64,000 bases of DNA from Mesobacillus jeotgali (GTDB lineage: Bacteria; Bacillota; Bacilli; Bacillales; Cytobacillaceae), in the NCBI RefSeq assembly GCF_014856545.2, contig NZ_CP109811.1, forward strand, positions 3,280,001 through 3,344,000, read 5' to 3'. Positions 25,802 to 34,530 of the stretch are shown here, one piece after another (the first letter of the stretch is position 1; each line of letters begins with the position of its first letter). The position numbers were made by a program, and so were the translations under genes. The notes beneath the pieces are model-generated. The model was not told the DNA's origin. It did not search any database and saw nothing but the letters and a program-made list of their open reading frames with translations.

Positions 25802-27490
25802 ATGACTCTGCAAATCAACTTTGATTCTTCCTGGCAGGACGAAATGGCTGAGAGAATTGAAAATGACGGACCGTGGGGAAATTGGGAGCTGTACAAGCTT
25901 GCCGTGGAGATAGAAAAACATACCATCATACCGGAATTTGAGGGTCTTCAGGCACCCGCGCATCTCCCAGAACTTACTCCTCTGCCGCATCAGCTGGAGG
26001 TAGCAAAGCAGGTTGTTGAAAACATGAACGGAAAAGCCATACTTGCCGATGAGGTGGGCTTAGGAAAAACGATCGAGGCTGGCTTGATTTTGAAAGAATA
26101 CATGATTAGGGGCCTGGTCAAAAAAGTATTGATCCTTGTTCCTGCTTCCCTAGTATCACAGTGGGCCATGGAGCTTAATACAAAATTCCATATCCCCGCC
26201 ATTGCCCAGAAGAAGAGTTATGTATGGGAGCAATGTGATGTTGTCGTCTCCTCAATCGACACAGCTAAACGGGCGCCCCACAGGGATATCATCAACAACT
26301 TAAATTATGACCTTATCATAATTGATGAAGCTCATAAGCTAAAAAATAACAAAACAAAAAACTATGAATTTGTCCAAAATCTCAAGAAGAGATTTTGTCT
26401 GCTGCTGACGGCCACTCCGATACAAAATCGCATTGAAGAAATTTTCAACCTTGTATCCCTTTTGAAACCAGGTCATCTTGGCTCAGAAACGGCATTTTTT
26501 GATAAATATAAAAAGGACGCCAGATCAGTAAATGATGACGAACACCTTAAAGAACTGGTCAATAAAGTAATGATTCGCAACAGGCGCTCTGATACTGGTA
26601 TCGAATGGACGAAGCGCCATGTAGAAACCATTCCTATTCAGTTTTCCGATCAAGAACGGGCACTGTACGATTCGATTCAGTCATTAAGAGGTTCCGAAAG
26701 CGGTCTCAGCTCCAGTCAATTCTCTTTAATGACGCTTCAGCGGGAAGCTTGCAGCAGCAGGGAAGCAGTTTTCTACACACTCAGAAACATGCTTCAAAGA
26801 CAGGAGAATCCCTCAGTCGGTTTCCAGAATACGATCGCACAGCTGATCAAACGTGTAGAGGCAGTAACAAAGAATTCCAAAGCTGAAAAAGCGCTTGAAT
26901 TAATTCAGCAGATTGATGACAAGGTCATCATTTTTACCGAATACAGGGCCACCCAGCTATACCTTCAATGGTTCCTTAAGCAGCATGGCATCACTTCTGT
27001 GCCGTTCCGGGGAGGGTTCAAACGCGGCAAAAAGGACTGGATGCGGGAACTGTTCCAGAAAAATGTCCAGGTCCTGATCGCAACGGAGGCAGGAGGCGAA
27101 GGGATCAACCTGCAATTCTGCAGCCACATCATCAATTTTGACCTGCCCTGGAATCCTATGCGGCTTGAACAGAGAATCGGAAGGATTCACCGCCTCGGCC
27201 AGGAGAAAGATGTGAAAATATATAATTTCGCAACAAAAGATACAGTCGAGGAACATGTACTGAAGCTGCTATACGAAAAGATCAATCTGTTCGAGAAAGT
27301 CATCGGTGAACTGGATGATATCCTGACAAAATTGGAGTTTGGCAATATCGAGGACCATTTGACCGATATTTTTGGAAAGTCGGCATCTGAAGGCGAAATT
27401 CGGATCAAGATGGAAAACCTGACCTCGATGATCCAGTTCGCAGAGGAAATGAAGGAGGGAAATCAGCGTGCAGCAACAGGAAATCCATAA
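25802..27490 (+). CDS. yqhH: SNF2-family DEAD/DEAH box helicase YqhH
   Basis: A 562-residue Snf2-type ATPase, predicted to translocate on DNA or remodel nucleoprotein. Motif I is ILADEVGLGKTIEAGLI, motif II IIDEAH, motif III LLTATPIQN. The second RecA domain has VIIFTEYRATQLYL, LIATEAGGEGINLQFC and QRIGRIHRLGQ. ATG 25802 follows AGAGGTGG; the GTG at 25793 lies within that site. It is divergent from the gcv operon, as B. subtilis yqhH is, and its end overlaps yqhG by 23 nt. Cellular role unknown. Confidence 0.92.
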   Translation: MTLQINFDSSWQDEMAERIENDGPWGNWELYKLAVEIEKHTIIPEFEGLQAPAHLPELTPLPHQLEVAKQVVENMNGKAILADEVGLGKTIEAGLILKEYMIRGLVKKVLILVPASLVSQWAMELNTKFHIPAIAQKKSYVWEQCDVVVSSIDTAKRAPHRDIINNLNYDLIIIDEAHKLKNNKTKNYEFVQNLKKRFCLLLTATPIQNRIEEIFNLVSLLKPGHLGSETAFFDKYKKDARSVNDDEHLKELVNKVMIRNRRSDTGIEWTKRHVETIPIQFSDQERALYDSIQSLRGSESGLSSSQFSLMTLQREACSSREAVFYTLRNMLQRQENPSVGFQNTIAQLIKRVEAVTKNSKAEKALELIQQIDDKVIIFTEYRATQLYLQWFLKQHGITSVPFRGGFKRGKKDWMRELFQKNVQVLIATEAGGEGINLQFCSHIINFDLPWNPMRLEQRIGRIHRLGQEKDVKIYNFATKDTVEEHVLKLLYEKINLFEKVIGELDDILTKLEFGNIEDHLTDIFGKSASEGEIRIKMENLTSMIQFAEEMKEGNQRAATGNP

Positions 27491-28256
27491 CTTTCTCGAA
27501 AAATATTTCACCGCGAATAACTGTGAATTGCTTGAAAATGACAAGGGGTATATGACAGTCCAGCTGACGATCGATCTTGACAAGGAGCTGATGAACCGTC
27601 CGTTTTACTGGCATTATCTTGAGAAGACAGGCGGCGTTCCCAATCCGATGAAGCTGACCTTGATCACCAATAAACAGCAGGCTCCGGAAGATATGAAAGG
27701 TGAGGTCATCCACTTTGGCTCACCACGCCTTCATCAAATCTTTGCATCGACTAAGAACCTGGCCGGTTATATCCGGTTATATCAAAATAATCAATTTCCT
27801 GCCCAGACACCGCTTATACCCTGGATAGGGCTGAATATGAAAATATCGTATCAATGTGACAGGAAACGCGATGTTTTCCATTCAATCGGGCTGCAGCTGA
27901 TCAACGGAAGGATGGAAGAAGACTTTCATGATAAATTATTGAAGCTGCCATTGAGTACAAAAATACCAGATTACGCCTATACACTTTCTCCATTAATCAA
28001 GCCAAAAAGCGGCGTGAACAGAATCCAGTCTTTTTTGAATGCAAGGGTTGAACAAGAGGACCATACCTGGGCAGAAGATGCAAGAAAACGCTGGCAGAAG
28101 GATTTGCAATTGCTGCATCATTTCTATGAGAACGAAGAAGAAGAATCTGATAGCTATAAAACCGAAAAATCTGCACTGCAGGAGCAATATGAACCAAAAA
28201 TAAAAATCGAAATCGTCAACGGCGGATTGTTTTATATAACAGAAAATGCTTTATGA
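27468..28256 (+). CDS. yqhG: YqhG family protein
   Basis: A 262-residue soluble protein with no recognised domain, matching YqhG by position and by the QQQEIHNFLEKYFTANNCEL start. It begins at a GTG (27468) after GAAGGAGGGAAATCAGC, inside the yqhH coding region, so translation of the two is likely coupled. This strict pairing suggests YqhG works with the YqhH ATPase, but that is inference. The C-terminal third is rich in charged residues and may be helical. Confidence 0.88.
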   Translation: MQQQEIHNFLEKYFTANNCELLENDKGYMTVQLTIDLDKELMNRPFYWHYLEKTGGVPNPMKLTLITNKQQAPEDMKGEVIHFGSPRLHQIFASTKNLAGYIRLYQNNQFPAQTPLIPWIGLNMKISYQCDRKRDVFHSIGLQLINGRMEEDFHDKLLKLPLSTKIPDYAYTLSPLIKPKSGVNRIQSFLNARVEQEDHTWAEDARKRWQKDLQLLHHFYENEEEESDSYKTEKSALQEQYEPKIKIEIVNGGLFYITENAL

Positions 28257-28272
28257 TTCTGAACAAAAAAAC

Positions 28273-28300
28273 AAACCCGGCTCCAGTTAAAGCCGGGTTT
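28273..28300. terminator. bidirectional terminator between yqhG and yqzE
   Basis: AAACCCGGCT / AGCCGGGTTT stem between convergent genes. Confidence 0.85.
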
Positions 28301-28305
28301 ACCTG

Positions 28306-28488
28306 TTATTTCTTTTTCTTTTTGATACTCGACATCAGCATGAATGGCAGAATGCCAAACCACCTGAACATAAAAGTGGCTTCTGCGTCTTTTTTTTCCT
28401 GCTTCATTCTCTGTCGTTCTTCTTTGGGCTGATCAATATATTTTACTACGGTCTGGGTTAGGTATTTTACGTAATCATTTGTTTTCAT
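28306..28488 (-). CDS. yqzE: YqzE family protein
   Basis: A 60-residue protein beginning MKTNDYVKYLTQTVVKYIDQ, the diagnostic YqzE sequence, with a C-terminal hydrophobic stretch (FRWFGILPFMLMSSI) and a poly-lysine end. In B. subtilis yqzE follows the comG genes and is part of the competence-linked region; its function is unknown. ATG 28488 follows a GGATGG-type site; aroK lies 41 nt upstream. Confidence 0.9.
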   Translation of the reverse strand: MKTNDYVKYLTQTVVKYIDQPKEERQRMKQEKKDAEATFMFRWFGILPFMLMSSIKKKKK

Positions 28489-28529
28489 GGCTACACCATC
28501 CTTCGTTCCTTATCAAGTATAACCATGAG

Positions 28530-29030
28530 TTATTTTTTCATACGCTGGATGATTTCATCGACAATCCTTGAAACAGCTTTCCCAGAGGTGTCTACTTCGA
28601 TAGTAGCGGTCTCTCGGTATAATGGCAGCCTGCTATTGTATAGTTTTTCTGCAGCTTCTCTATTGTCTTTCCTTAATAATGGCCTGGTATCGTCATCTTT
28701 GAGCCTATCCATGATGACACGGACCTCAGCATGAAGGAAGACAACATTCACTTTTTCCTTTAAGAACAACCTGTTCTTTTCTGACCCAATAATTCCACCA
28801 CCAGTAGCGACAACGGCATCTGCTTCCGGCATCGAATACAATACCTCGGTCTCCATGCGGCGGAATCCCTCTTCACCATCAATGGCAAAGATTTCATTGA
28901 TTGTCTTTCCGGCCTTATGGACAATTTCCTGATCTGTATCGTACACTGGTACTTCCAGTTTATTGGCCAATTCCTGTGAAACGGTTGTCTTTCCCGAACC
29001 CATAAATCCAATTAGATAGATAGCATTCAT
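28530..29030 (-). CDS. aroK: shikimate kinase
   Basis: Phosphorylates shikimate at the 3-hydroxyl using ATP. The 166-residue protein has the P-loop GFMGSGKTTVSQEL, the DTDQEI shikimate/Mg site, FRRMETEVL with the substrate arginine, VATGGGII and the lid segment DDTRPLLR. ATG 29030 gives MNAIYLIGFMGSGKT. It follows comGG by 16 nt and probably shares the comG transcript or reads from an internal promoter. Confidence 0.95.
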   Translation of the reverse strand: MNAIYLIGFMGSGKTTVSQELANKLEVPVYDTDQEIVHKAGKTINEIFAIDGEEGFRRMETEVLYSMPEADAVVATGGGIIGSEKNRLFLKEKVNVVFLHAEVRVIMDRLKDDDTRPLLRKDNREAAEKLYNSRLPLYRETATIEVDTSGKAVSRIVDEIIQRMKK

Positions 29031-29046
29031 TTCTTTAAATCACCTG

Positions 29047-29421
29047 TCACTTCTTTTCCCTCCATCTTACCATTGCGCCGGTATCCTTGTCATATTGGGC
29101 TATACCAAGAGTCTTTTCCCCGCTGGTGAGATTAAGGGTGAAGAGGACTTCTTCCACACTCCCTGATACATCCCGTGTTTGAAAGGAAACATCTCCTGAC
29201 CGATACTTCAATATACCTGAAGCCGGCAAGGAACCCTCACTCCTCATGGATTCAGTCTGTTTGACCGAACATAGCAAATAATACTCCTGCAGCCGTATCG
29301 TCTCTGTTTCTTTTGCGAATTTTTTTCCGGCAACATAATTCTCAGTCAATATAAGCAAAGAAAATGACATCAATAGTAAAAAAATCATCGTCAGCGGATA
29401 GACAAAACCTTCTTGATTTAT
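29047..29421 (-). CDS. comGG: competence pseudopilus minor pseudopilin ComGG, probable ATA start
   Basis: ComGG is a minor component of the transformation pseudopilus. The first standard start (ATG 29388) removes the prepilin-like N-terminus. Reading upstream in frame gives INQEGFVYPLTMIFLLLMSF, which matches the GFxYP pattern of ComGG followed by the hydrophobic helix. The only suitable codon is ATA at 29421, 7 nt after GGGGGTG, overlapping the comGF stop (CCATAAAT). With ATA the protein has 124 residues, about the B. subtilis length. Last gene of comG. Confidence 0.85.
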   Translation of the reverse strand: MNQEGFVYPLTMIFLLLMSFSLLILTENYVAGKKFAKETETIRLQEYYLLCSVKQTESMRSEGSLPASGILKYRSGDVSFQTRDVSGSVEEVLFTLNLTSGEKTLGIAQYDKDTGAMVRWREKK

Positions 29422-29879
29422 GGTTCCACACCCCCAGTTTGATAATATTGATGGACCCTGACCTGATAATCCCTTCCTTTTAAATCCCTTGCCTTTATCT
29501 CTACTCCATCAGCTATTTTGCCAAAACTGAAGCTTGAAAGGTTTTGTACCAGGATTTCATGTCCCTGGAAATCCACCCTTCTTCGCATGCTGGAATTATA
29601 CTTTTCATAAAGTATAATTTGTTCATCAATCTTCATAAACAGCCTGTCAGGCTGGACAGTCATTTGCTGTGCTGAACGGATTTCTCTTTTTACCTGGCTG
29701 CTGAAGACCTCCCACTCCATTTTCCTCTCCAACGAATCAGCAACACGTTGTTCAAGGATGATTTTCATACCTAATGGCAGCATGGAGGCAATCATCAAAA
29801 ATAGCATGACTGATAAAAGCATCTCAGCCATAGTGAAGCCTCTTTCACTCTGAAGAAGCACATTTTTTTTGGTCATCAT
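29418..29879 (-). CDS. comGF: competence pseudopilus protein ComGF
   Basis: A 153-residue minor pseudopilin-like protein. The N-terminus SERGFTMAEMLLSVMLFLMI carries the hydrophobic helix with a GFTMAEM motif close to the prepilin peptidase signature. The frame is open further upstream to 29948, but that part overlaps comGE; GGGAGG at about 29892 best serves ATG 29879 or GTG 29888. It overlaps comGE by about 35 nt. ComGF is needed for pseudopilus assembly in DNA uptake. Confidence 0.86.
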   Translation of the reverse strand: MMTKKNVLLQSERGFTMAEMLLSVMLFLMIASMLPLGMKIILEQRVADSLERKMEWEVFSSQVKREIRSAQQMTVQPDRLFMKIDEQIILYEKYNSSMRRRVDFQGHEILVQNLSSFSFGKIADGVEIKARDLKGRDYQVRVHQYYQTGGVEP

Positions 29880-30165
29880 AATGGACACAAACCTCCCACA
29901 AAGAATCTCCCTCATTCTTTGTGACATTAATATAATACCGGTCGCCATTCTGAGTAATATTTCCTCTGCCTGAACCGGTCCCAGTAATTTTCAAGTACAT
30001 CAGTTCGTCATATAATAAATGGCTGGCTATCACATTTCTTTCGGACTCCATTGTCTGGTTGATGACATGTATGGCAATCGGAAGCAATACCGCAGCACCC
30101 ATGAAAAACGCAGCCAATGATAGCAGCATCTCACTGAGAAAAAACCCATCATTCCTCCATAACAT
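29845..30165 (-). CDS. comGE: competence pseudopilus minor pseudopilin ComGE
   Basis: A 106-residue protein with a pseudopilin-like start (MLWRNDGFFLSEMLLSLAAF) and one hydrophobic helix, then a short globular part (YYINVTKNEGDSLWEVCVHY). ATG 30165 follows AAAGGG by 8 nt; an in-frame TTG at 30183 is less likely. It overlaps comGD by 17 nt. Order and size within comGC-GG identify it. Confidence 0.85.
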   Translation of the reverse strand: MLWRNDGFFLSEMLLSLAAFFMGAAVLLPIAIHVINQTMESERNVIASHLLYDELMYLKITGTGSGRGNITQNGDRYYINVTKNEGDSLWEVCVHYDDQKKCASSE

Positions 30166-30589
30166 AAAATCTGCCCTTTCCAATCTGGATCATCATCTTA
30201 TATTTCCTTGATCCTGCAGTGATATAAATAGATCCAAAGCTATCGATATTCCCATCAGGCTTATATTGGAACATTAAATTCAACGTCCCTCTTTCCACTT
30301 TGATGTCAGAAGAGTAATGTCTTTCGGCCAGAAATGGAGCATAATAATCCATTCTGTGGATATGGTAGGAATTATTCTCGGGCACGAAATGGAAAGTAAC
30401 CGTCTCTTGATGGGACATCGCATATTGCTGGCTGTACAGAAGGTCGGATTTTAATTGTGAAAAGAATAGCTCTTTTTCGAGCATATCTTTTTGGGGTGTA
30501 AACAGGAAAGCAGATGTGAGGGAGAGCATCAGGAATGCGGAAAGCACAATCAGCATTTCGACCATCGTAAAACCGCCAGAGTGGTTCAT
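30149..30589 (-). CDS. comGD: competence pseudopilus minor pseudopilin ComGD
   Basis: A 146-residue prepilin-like protein: MNHSGGFTMVEMLIVLSAFL has the G/FTMVE cleavage and methylation site and hydrophobic helix. The globular domain follows (QQYAMSHQETVTFHFVPEN). Its ATG overlaps the comGC stop, so the two are translationally coupled. It is processed by ComC prepilin peptidase in other Bacillus. Confidence 0.93.
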   Translation of the reverse strand: MNHSGGFTMVEMLIVLSAFLMLSLTSAFLFTPQKDMLEKELFFSQLKSDLLYSQQYAMSHQETVTFHFVPENNSYHIHRMDYYAPFLAERHYSSDIKVERGTLNLMFQYKPDGNIDSFGSIYITAGSRKYKMMIQIGKGRFYVMEE

Positions 30590-30909
30590 TGGCCGGTTGC
30601 AGTGATCTCTTCTTTCCTAATCACCGCACCTTCAGTAGTAATCACAATGTCAGTACCGTCTGGGCATTTGGAGCCTGTGTTTTTCAGGTATTTGCCCGTT
30701 TGAAGCTGTTCAAAGGTAGGAATTACATTGTTGTCGATTTTATATGCCTGCACTTGTGCTTCGACCATTTTTATATAACCTTCGCAGCCCTTCGTATTAA
30801 TTTTCGAACTATGTGAAGATATATTCGGGACTGTAATAATCAGAAGAACAGAGATCACGAGCAAAACTATCATCATTTCAATTAAAGTGAAACCCTTTTG
30901 ATTTTTCAT
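30586..30909 (-). CDS. comGC: competence major pseudopilin ComGC
   Basis: ComGC is the main subunit of the transformation pilus that brings DNA to the cell surface. The 107-residue precursor starts MKNQKGFTLIEMMIVLLVIS, the canonical type IV prepilin signal with the conserved glutamate at +5. Two cysteines in the mature part (CEGYIKMVEAQVQAY and SKCPDGTD) fit the known intramolecular disulfide. ATG 30909 follows AAAGGAGAA. Confidence 0.95.
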   Translation of the reverse strand: MKNQKGFTLIEMMIVLLVISVLLIITVPNISSHSSKINTKGCEGYIKMVEAQVQAYKIDNNVIPTFEQLQTGKYLKNTGSKCPDGTDIVITTEGAVIRKEEITATGQ

Positions 30910-30946
30910 TGGTCATTCTCCTTTATTTCTCATCTTTAATAAATGC

Positions 30947-31978
30947 TTATATGCCTTTCATCATCTGAAACATCGGCAGCAATATGGCTAGGTACAGTGA
31001 AACGACAAGCATGCCAATGAAGCTGTACAAAATCGGCTGCACTGTTTTCATTGCACTTTCCATTTTTTCTTCGAGTTCATTCAGGCAATGCCTGCTGTAA
31101 AAATAAAGTTCCTGATCCAGCTTACCGTTCTTCTGTCCATGCCTGATGATTCTCGGCAGCTCTGCTTCAAAAAACTGATACTCTCCAGCTGCCTTGTCAA
31201 AATCCTGGCCTGCAGCCAATTTTAAAATCATATCCTTCCCCAATTCCCTTGAAAAAGGTTCATGAAGGTTTTGTTCAAACACCTTCAATGCAGCTAGAAC
31301 GGAAAGGCCTCCAGAAAACAAATAACTCAACTGTACTGAGAAATAGTGCGAGTAAAGAAGCCTGACAAATTTGCCGGCAATCGGAAGCTTCACAAGCATC
31401 GTTATTTGTTTTAGAGGATGGATGTTCTTAAAGCTGATGAAGTAGTATAAAACGAGAAGTGTAATGGTACCAAGAAGGCCATATAGCAAGTATGGAAGAA
31501 TAGAGGCTGCCGCCCCGATGGTTTGCATGAATATATTTGGAGCCAGATTCATGTCTAAAAATAGGGAGTTGAATTTCGGAAGCAAAATCCTGTTGACAAA
31601 AAAGAATAAACTGAATGTAAGCATCAAGAGCAACACTGGATACCCAGCAAGTCTTTTTAACCTCTGGTAGTCAGCGTCCCTCTTTATGACCATGTCACTG
31701 CCCTCAGTCAGGGTGCGGGCCAGCCCGCCATGCTGCTCGGCAAAGTATACATAGCTGACTAGGTCCCTTTTAAAATTCAATTCTTCAAGAATCAGATAAA
31801 GAGGAAATCCTTCACGCAGCTTTTCAAGGCTTCTTTTAACCTCCGCTTTTCTTTTCTTTTCCAAATAAAGAGTCATCGATTCAATCGCTTCTGCGAGAGA
31901 ATAACCGCGCGACAGCAATTCTCCCGTCCTTTTGAGGAACCTGGCCTGTTCGGCGACAGGCCATTTACTCTCCATCAT
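30947..31978 (-). CDS. comGB: competence pilus platform protein ComGB
   Basis: GspF/PilC-like inner-membrane platform protein for pseudopilus assembly. The 343-residue product has two GspF domains (about 10-130 and 215-335) and three hydrophobic segments, with LREGFPLYLILEELNFKRDL and FIGMLVVSLYLAILLPMFQM visible. The frame is open to 32044, but the start lies at ATG 31978, 7 nt after GAGGTGG and overlapping the end of comGA, as usual for this pair. Second gene of the operon. Confidence 0.92.
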   Translation of the reverse strand: MMESKWPVAEQARFLKRTGELLSRGYSLAEAIESMTLYLEKKRKAEVKRSLEKLREGFPLYLILEELNFKRDLVSYVYFAEQHGGLARTLTEGSDMVIKRDADYQRLKRLAGYPVLLLMLTFSLFFFVNRILLPKFNSLFLDMNLAPNIFMQTIGAAASILPYLLYGLLGTITLLVLYYFISFKNIHPLKQITMLVKLPIAGKFVRLLYSHYFSVQLSYLFSGGLSVLAALKVFEQNLHEPFSRELGKDMILKLAAGQDFDKAAGEYQFFEAELPRIIRHGQKNGKLDQELYFYSRHCLNELEEKMESAMKTVQPILYSFIGMLVVSLYLAILLPMFQMMKGI

Positions 31979-33041
31979 TGAGAACCCACCTCTGGTACTC
32001 TGACTCCTTGATGTACCCCAGTGCGATTCCTTTCCGGATTGCATCTTTGAGCGTCTTGTATCGATAGTTTTGCCGCTCTCCCTTTGCTTCCTTCAGAACA
32101 GCGGATAAATCCTTCCCCGTAAGGATTTCGAAGATATTTCCTCTTTTGCCGCTGCCTGATGAATAGCAAAATGGCGAGCAAGTCCCTTCACAATATGGAC
32201 ATGTAAGTTCAACGAGCCTTTGAGCTGTTACTGCAATCAATGTCTGTTCAATCTCAAGCCAATTAATCCCGAATTCAATCAGCCTGTAAATCGCTCCTCT
32301 TGCATCCCTTGTATGCATCGTCGTCAGGACGAGATGTCCTGTCAGCGAAGCTCTTATCGCCGTTTCAGCAGTTTCTTTATCCCGAATTTCCCCAACCATG
32401 ATAATATCCGGATCATGCCGTAAAATGGCCTTTAAGCCAGCGGAATATGAAATTCCAGCCCGTTCATTGACTTGGACCTGCAGTACTGTGTCGCTCGGTT
32501 TTTCAATCGGATCTTCAAGGGTGATGACATTGCGATTGACTAAACCCGAGGTTTCAGAAAGCATGGAATAAAGGGTAGTCGTCTTGCCGCTGCCCGTCGG
32601 TCCAGTAAAAATGATCAAACCATGTGCGTGTTTTAAAAGGGAAATCAGTTTTTTTGATGTGGATGGAAATAATGAAATTTGGAAAGAAGGAGATTGATTT
32701 TGTTCGGGAAGGAGTCGAATGACCATGCTTTCGCTCTGGTAGGCTGGAAGCGTGGAGATCCTTAAGCCAATCTTCATTTCTTGGTATCGATAGGTAAAAG
32801 CACCGCTTTGAGGCCGTCTTTTTTCACCAATATCCATCGAAGCTGTGAATTTAAAGTGGGAAATGAGCCGCTCACAATCAGCCTGTTCAAGCGTATACCG
32901 GGGGAGAAGCTGATTGCCTAGCCTGAATTTAATCAGTGTGTCTTTCTCGCGAGGAATGATATGGATATCCGACGCGCCACTTCGTAAAGCATCTTTCAAG
33001 ACATTTTCCGCTAGCTGTTCAATTGATTTGACAATAATCAT
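31965..33041 (-). CDS. comGA: competence traffic ATPase ComGA
   Basis: GspE/PilB-type ATPase powering assembly of the transformation pseudopilus; in B. subtilis it also holds competent cells in growth arrest. The 358-residue protein shows Walker A FTGPTGSGKTTTLYSML, the Asp box VITLEDPIEKP, Walker B HDPDIIMVGEIRDKETA, and a TMHTRDA His box. ATG 33041 follows AAAGGTGG. It is the first comG gene. I looked for a ComK box (AAAA-N5-TTTT pairs) upstream and saw none that was convincing. Confidence 0.95.
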   Translation of the reverse strand: MIIVKSIEQLAENVLKDALRSGASDIHIIPREKDTLIKFRLGNQLLPRYTLEQADCERLISHFKFTASMDIGEKRRPQSGAFTYRYQEMKIGLRISTLPAYQSESMVIRLLPEQNQSPSFQISLFPSTSKKLISLLKHAHGLIIFTGPTGSGKTTTLYSMLSETSGLVNRNVITLEDPIEKPSDTVLQVQVNERAGISYSAGLKAILRHDPDIIMVGEIRDKETAETAIRASLTGHLVLTTMHTRDARGAIYRLIEFGINWLEIEQTLIAVTAQRLVELTCPYCEGTCSPFCYSSGSGKRGNIFEILTGKDLSAVLKEAKGERQNYRYKTLKDAIRKGIALGYIKESEYQRWVLNDGE

Positions 33042-33175
33042 GCACCACCTTTTAAGTTATAGAAAAGGAATTCGCCAATCCCCCTTTTCTTCCTGCAAAA
33101 AATCGAACTTAAATATGTATAAAAAGTGACAATTCTATTTATAATAACTACCGTAACGTCAGCAAGTCATATCAA

Positions 33176-33247
33176 TGGGCTATAGCCAAGCGGTAAGGCA
33201 ACGGACTTTGACTCCGTCATGCGTTGGTTCGAATCCAGCTAGCCCAG
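33176..33247 (+). tRNA. tRNA-Gln (anticodon UUG)
   Basis: Acceptor stem TGGGCTA / TAGCCCA pairs over 7 bp with G as discriminator. D-loop AGCGGTAAGGC, anticodon arm CGGACTTTGACTCCG with anticodon TTG, and T arm TTGGTTCGAATCCAG are all present. No CCA is encoded. It is a lone tRNA gene, opposite in strand to its neighbours, between comGA and mgsR. Confidence 0.93.
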
Positions 33248-33252
33248 TTCCT

Positions 33253-33286
33253 AAAAAAACGGAAGCAGTTCGCTTCCGTTTTTTAT
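33253..33286. terminator. bidirectional terminator for tRNA-Gln and mgsR
   Basis: AAAACGGAAGC / CGCTTCCGTTTT stem between the tRNA 3' end and the mgsR stop, with A and T tracts on either side. Confidence 0.8.
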
Positions 33287-33636
33287 TTGGCTATTTTTTT
33301 CAAAGCATCCGGATTGAAGCCAACTATAAGCTTTTTTCCATCTGTCAAAATCGGCCGTCTCAGCAGCTTCGGCTCCTCAATGACAAGCTTGATTACCTCT
33401 GAAAGTGGCAGGTCTTCCATATCCATCCCCAGATTTTTATAGGTTTCTCCTCTTGTGGCAAGCAGTTCATCCAAGCCTTCTGTCGTCAGTGCCAAAATTT
33501 GCAGTAATTCTTTTTTTGATGGAGTATCTTTGAACATATGACGTTCATTAAATTTCACGCTGTTTGAGATCAGCCATTTCTTCGTTTTGCGGCATGATGT
33601 GCAGCTCGGATATGAATAAAACGTCAGCTCTTCCAT
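33283..33636 (-). CDS. mgsR: Spx/MgsR family transcriptional regulator
   Basis: A 117-residue ArsC-fold protein of the Spx/MgsR type, expected to bind the RNA polymerase alpha subunit and redirect transcription under stress. The redox switch is visible as YPSCTSCRKTKKW (CxxC), and LLRRPILTDGKKLIVGF is the family C-terminal signature. The neighbourhood (yqgZ = mgsR next to yqgY) supports MgsR over Spx itself. ATG 33636 follows AGGAGGT. Confidence 0.87.
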   Translation of the reverse strand: MEELTFYSYPSCTSCRKTKKWLISNSVKFNERHMFKDTPSKKELLQILALTTEGLDELLATRGETYKNLGMDMEDLPLSEVIKLVIEEPKLLRRPILTDGKKLIVGFNPDALKKIAK

Positions 33637-33828
33637 TAAGTTACCTCCTGGCGAACAAAATTATCTTATATACACATTGTATAACTTTTGTATAACATTT
33701 GTATACTACTTTGTCATCATTTCGCCATTTAGTTGTGAACATTTTCTAAACATATAGTGTAAACAGTGTAAACCTTATTTTCCTCTGTATTATAATGAAG
33801 TCAAATTAGTGGTCTGAGGTGAACTAAG

Positions 33829-34530
33829 GTGGAGCAAACATTAAAAATTACAAGTGTATTGTCTGACCCAACGCGTTATTATATTTATCAATACATCACA
33901 AAAAGGCATAAGGATGTTACTGTACAGGAAATCGCCGATAATTTTGATATCCATCCCAATGTAGCAAGGCTGCATTTATCAAAACTTGAAGATGTGAACA
34001 TGCTGATATCCGAAACGAAAAAAACTGGCAAGGGCGGCCGCCCAAGCAGACTGTACCGCCTTTCAGATGAAGTGATCCAGCTGCACTTCCCATTCCGTGA
34101 TTATCAGCTATTGTCTAAAATCGCAATGACAACAATGATGTCGCTAGGAGAAGCTGGAAAAAAGGCCTTGTACATGACAGGGAAACGCTTTGGTGAAGAA
34201 CTGATGGACCAAGAAATATCCCGCCATCCACAAATGTCTGCTGAAATGACGTTTGAACATAAATTGAATTCAATCAAGAATGCTGCGACTCTTGCTGGTT
34301 TTTACCCAGAATTCGAACCTAACAGCGAAAAGACCAGGATTTACTTCCAGATCTTCAATTGTCCTTTTAAGGAAGTAGCAATGGAGCATACAGAAACAGT
34401 CTGCAATATGCACTATGAATTCTTGCGCGGGATGTTCGAATCCCTCTTTGGTGAAATCGAGCTGATCGAAAAAGAGAATATGTTCACGGGCTGTGACTCT
34501 TGTTCATATCAAGCTGTTATTGCACAATAA
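33829..34530 (+). CDS. ArsR-type winged-helix regulator with C-terminal cysteines (SufR-like, COG2345 type)
   Basis: A 233-residue predicted DNA-binding regulator. The N-terminal winged helix spans about residues 5-75: SDPTRYYIYQYITKRHKDVT, VQEIADNFDIHPNVARLHL, wing GKGGRPSRLYRL. The C-terminal part carries four cysteines: FNCPF, 13 residues later VCNMHY, then near the end GCDSCSY. This resembles iron-sulfur-binding SufR-type regulators, so a metal or Fe-S cluster is plausible but unproven. It starts with GTG 33829 behind GAGGTG. It is not part of the B. subtilis yqgZ-yqgY order that I recall. Target genes unknown. Confidence 0.78.
   Translation: MEQTLKITSVLSDPTRYYIYQYITKRHKDVTVQEIADNFDIHPNVARLHLSKLEDVNMLISETKKTGKGGRPSRLYRLSDEVIQLHFPFRDYQLLSKIAMTTMMSLGEAGKKALYMTGKRFGEELMDQEISRHPQMSAEMTFEHKLNSIKNAATLAGFYPEFEPNSEKTRIYFQIFNCPFKEVAMEHTETVCNMHYEFLRGMFESLFGEIELIEKENMFTGCDSCSYQAVIAQ

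Noticed and set aside
29388..29390. ATG 29388 as the comGG start
   Set aside because: It would remove the GFVYP motif and most of the pseudopilin helix.
33042..33170. ComK box upstream of comGA
   Set aside because: No convincing AAAA-N5-TTTT pair at the known spacings; only scattered A and T runs.
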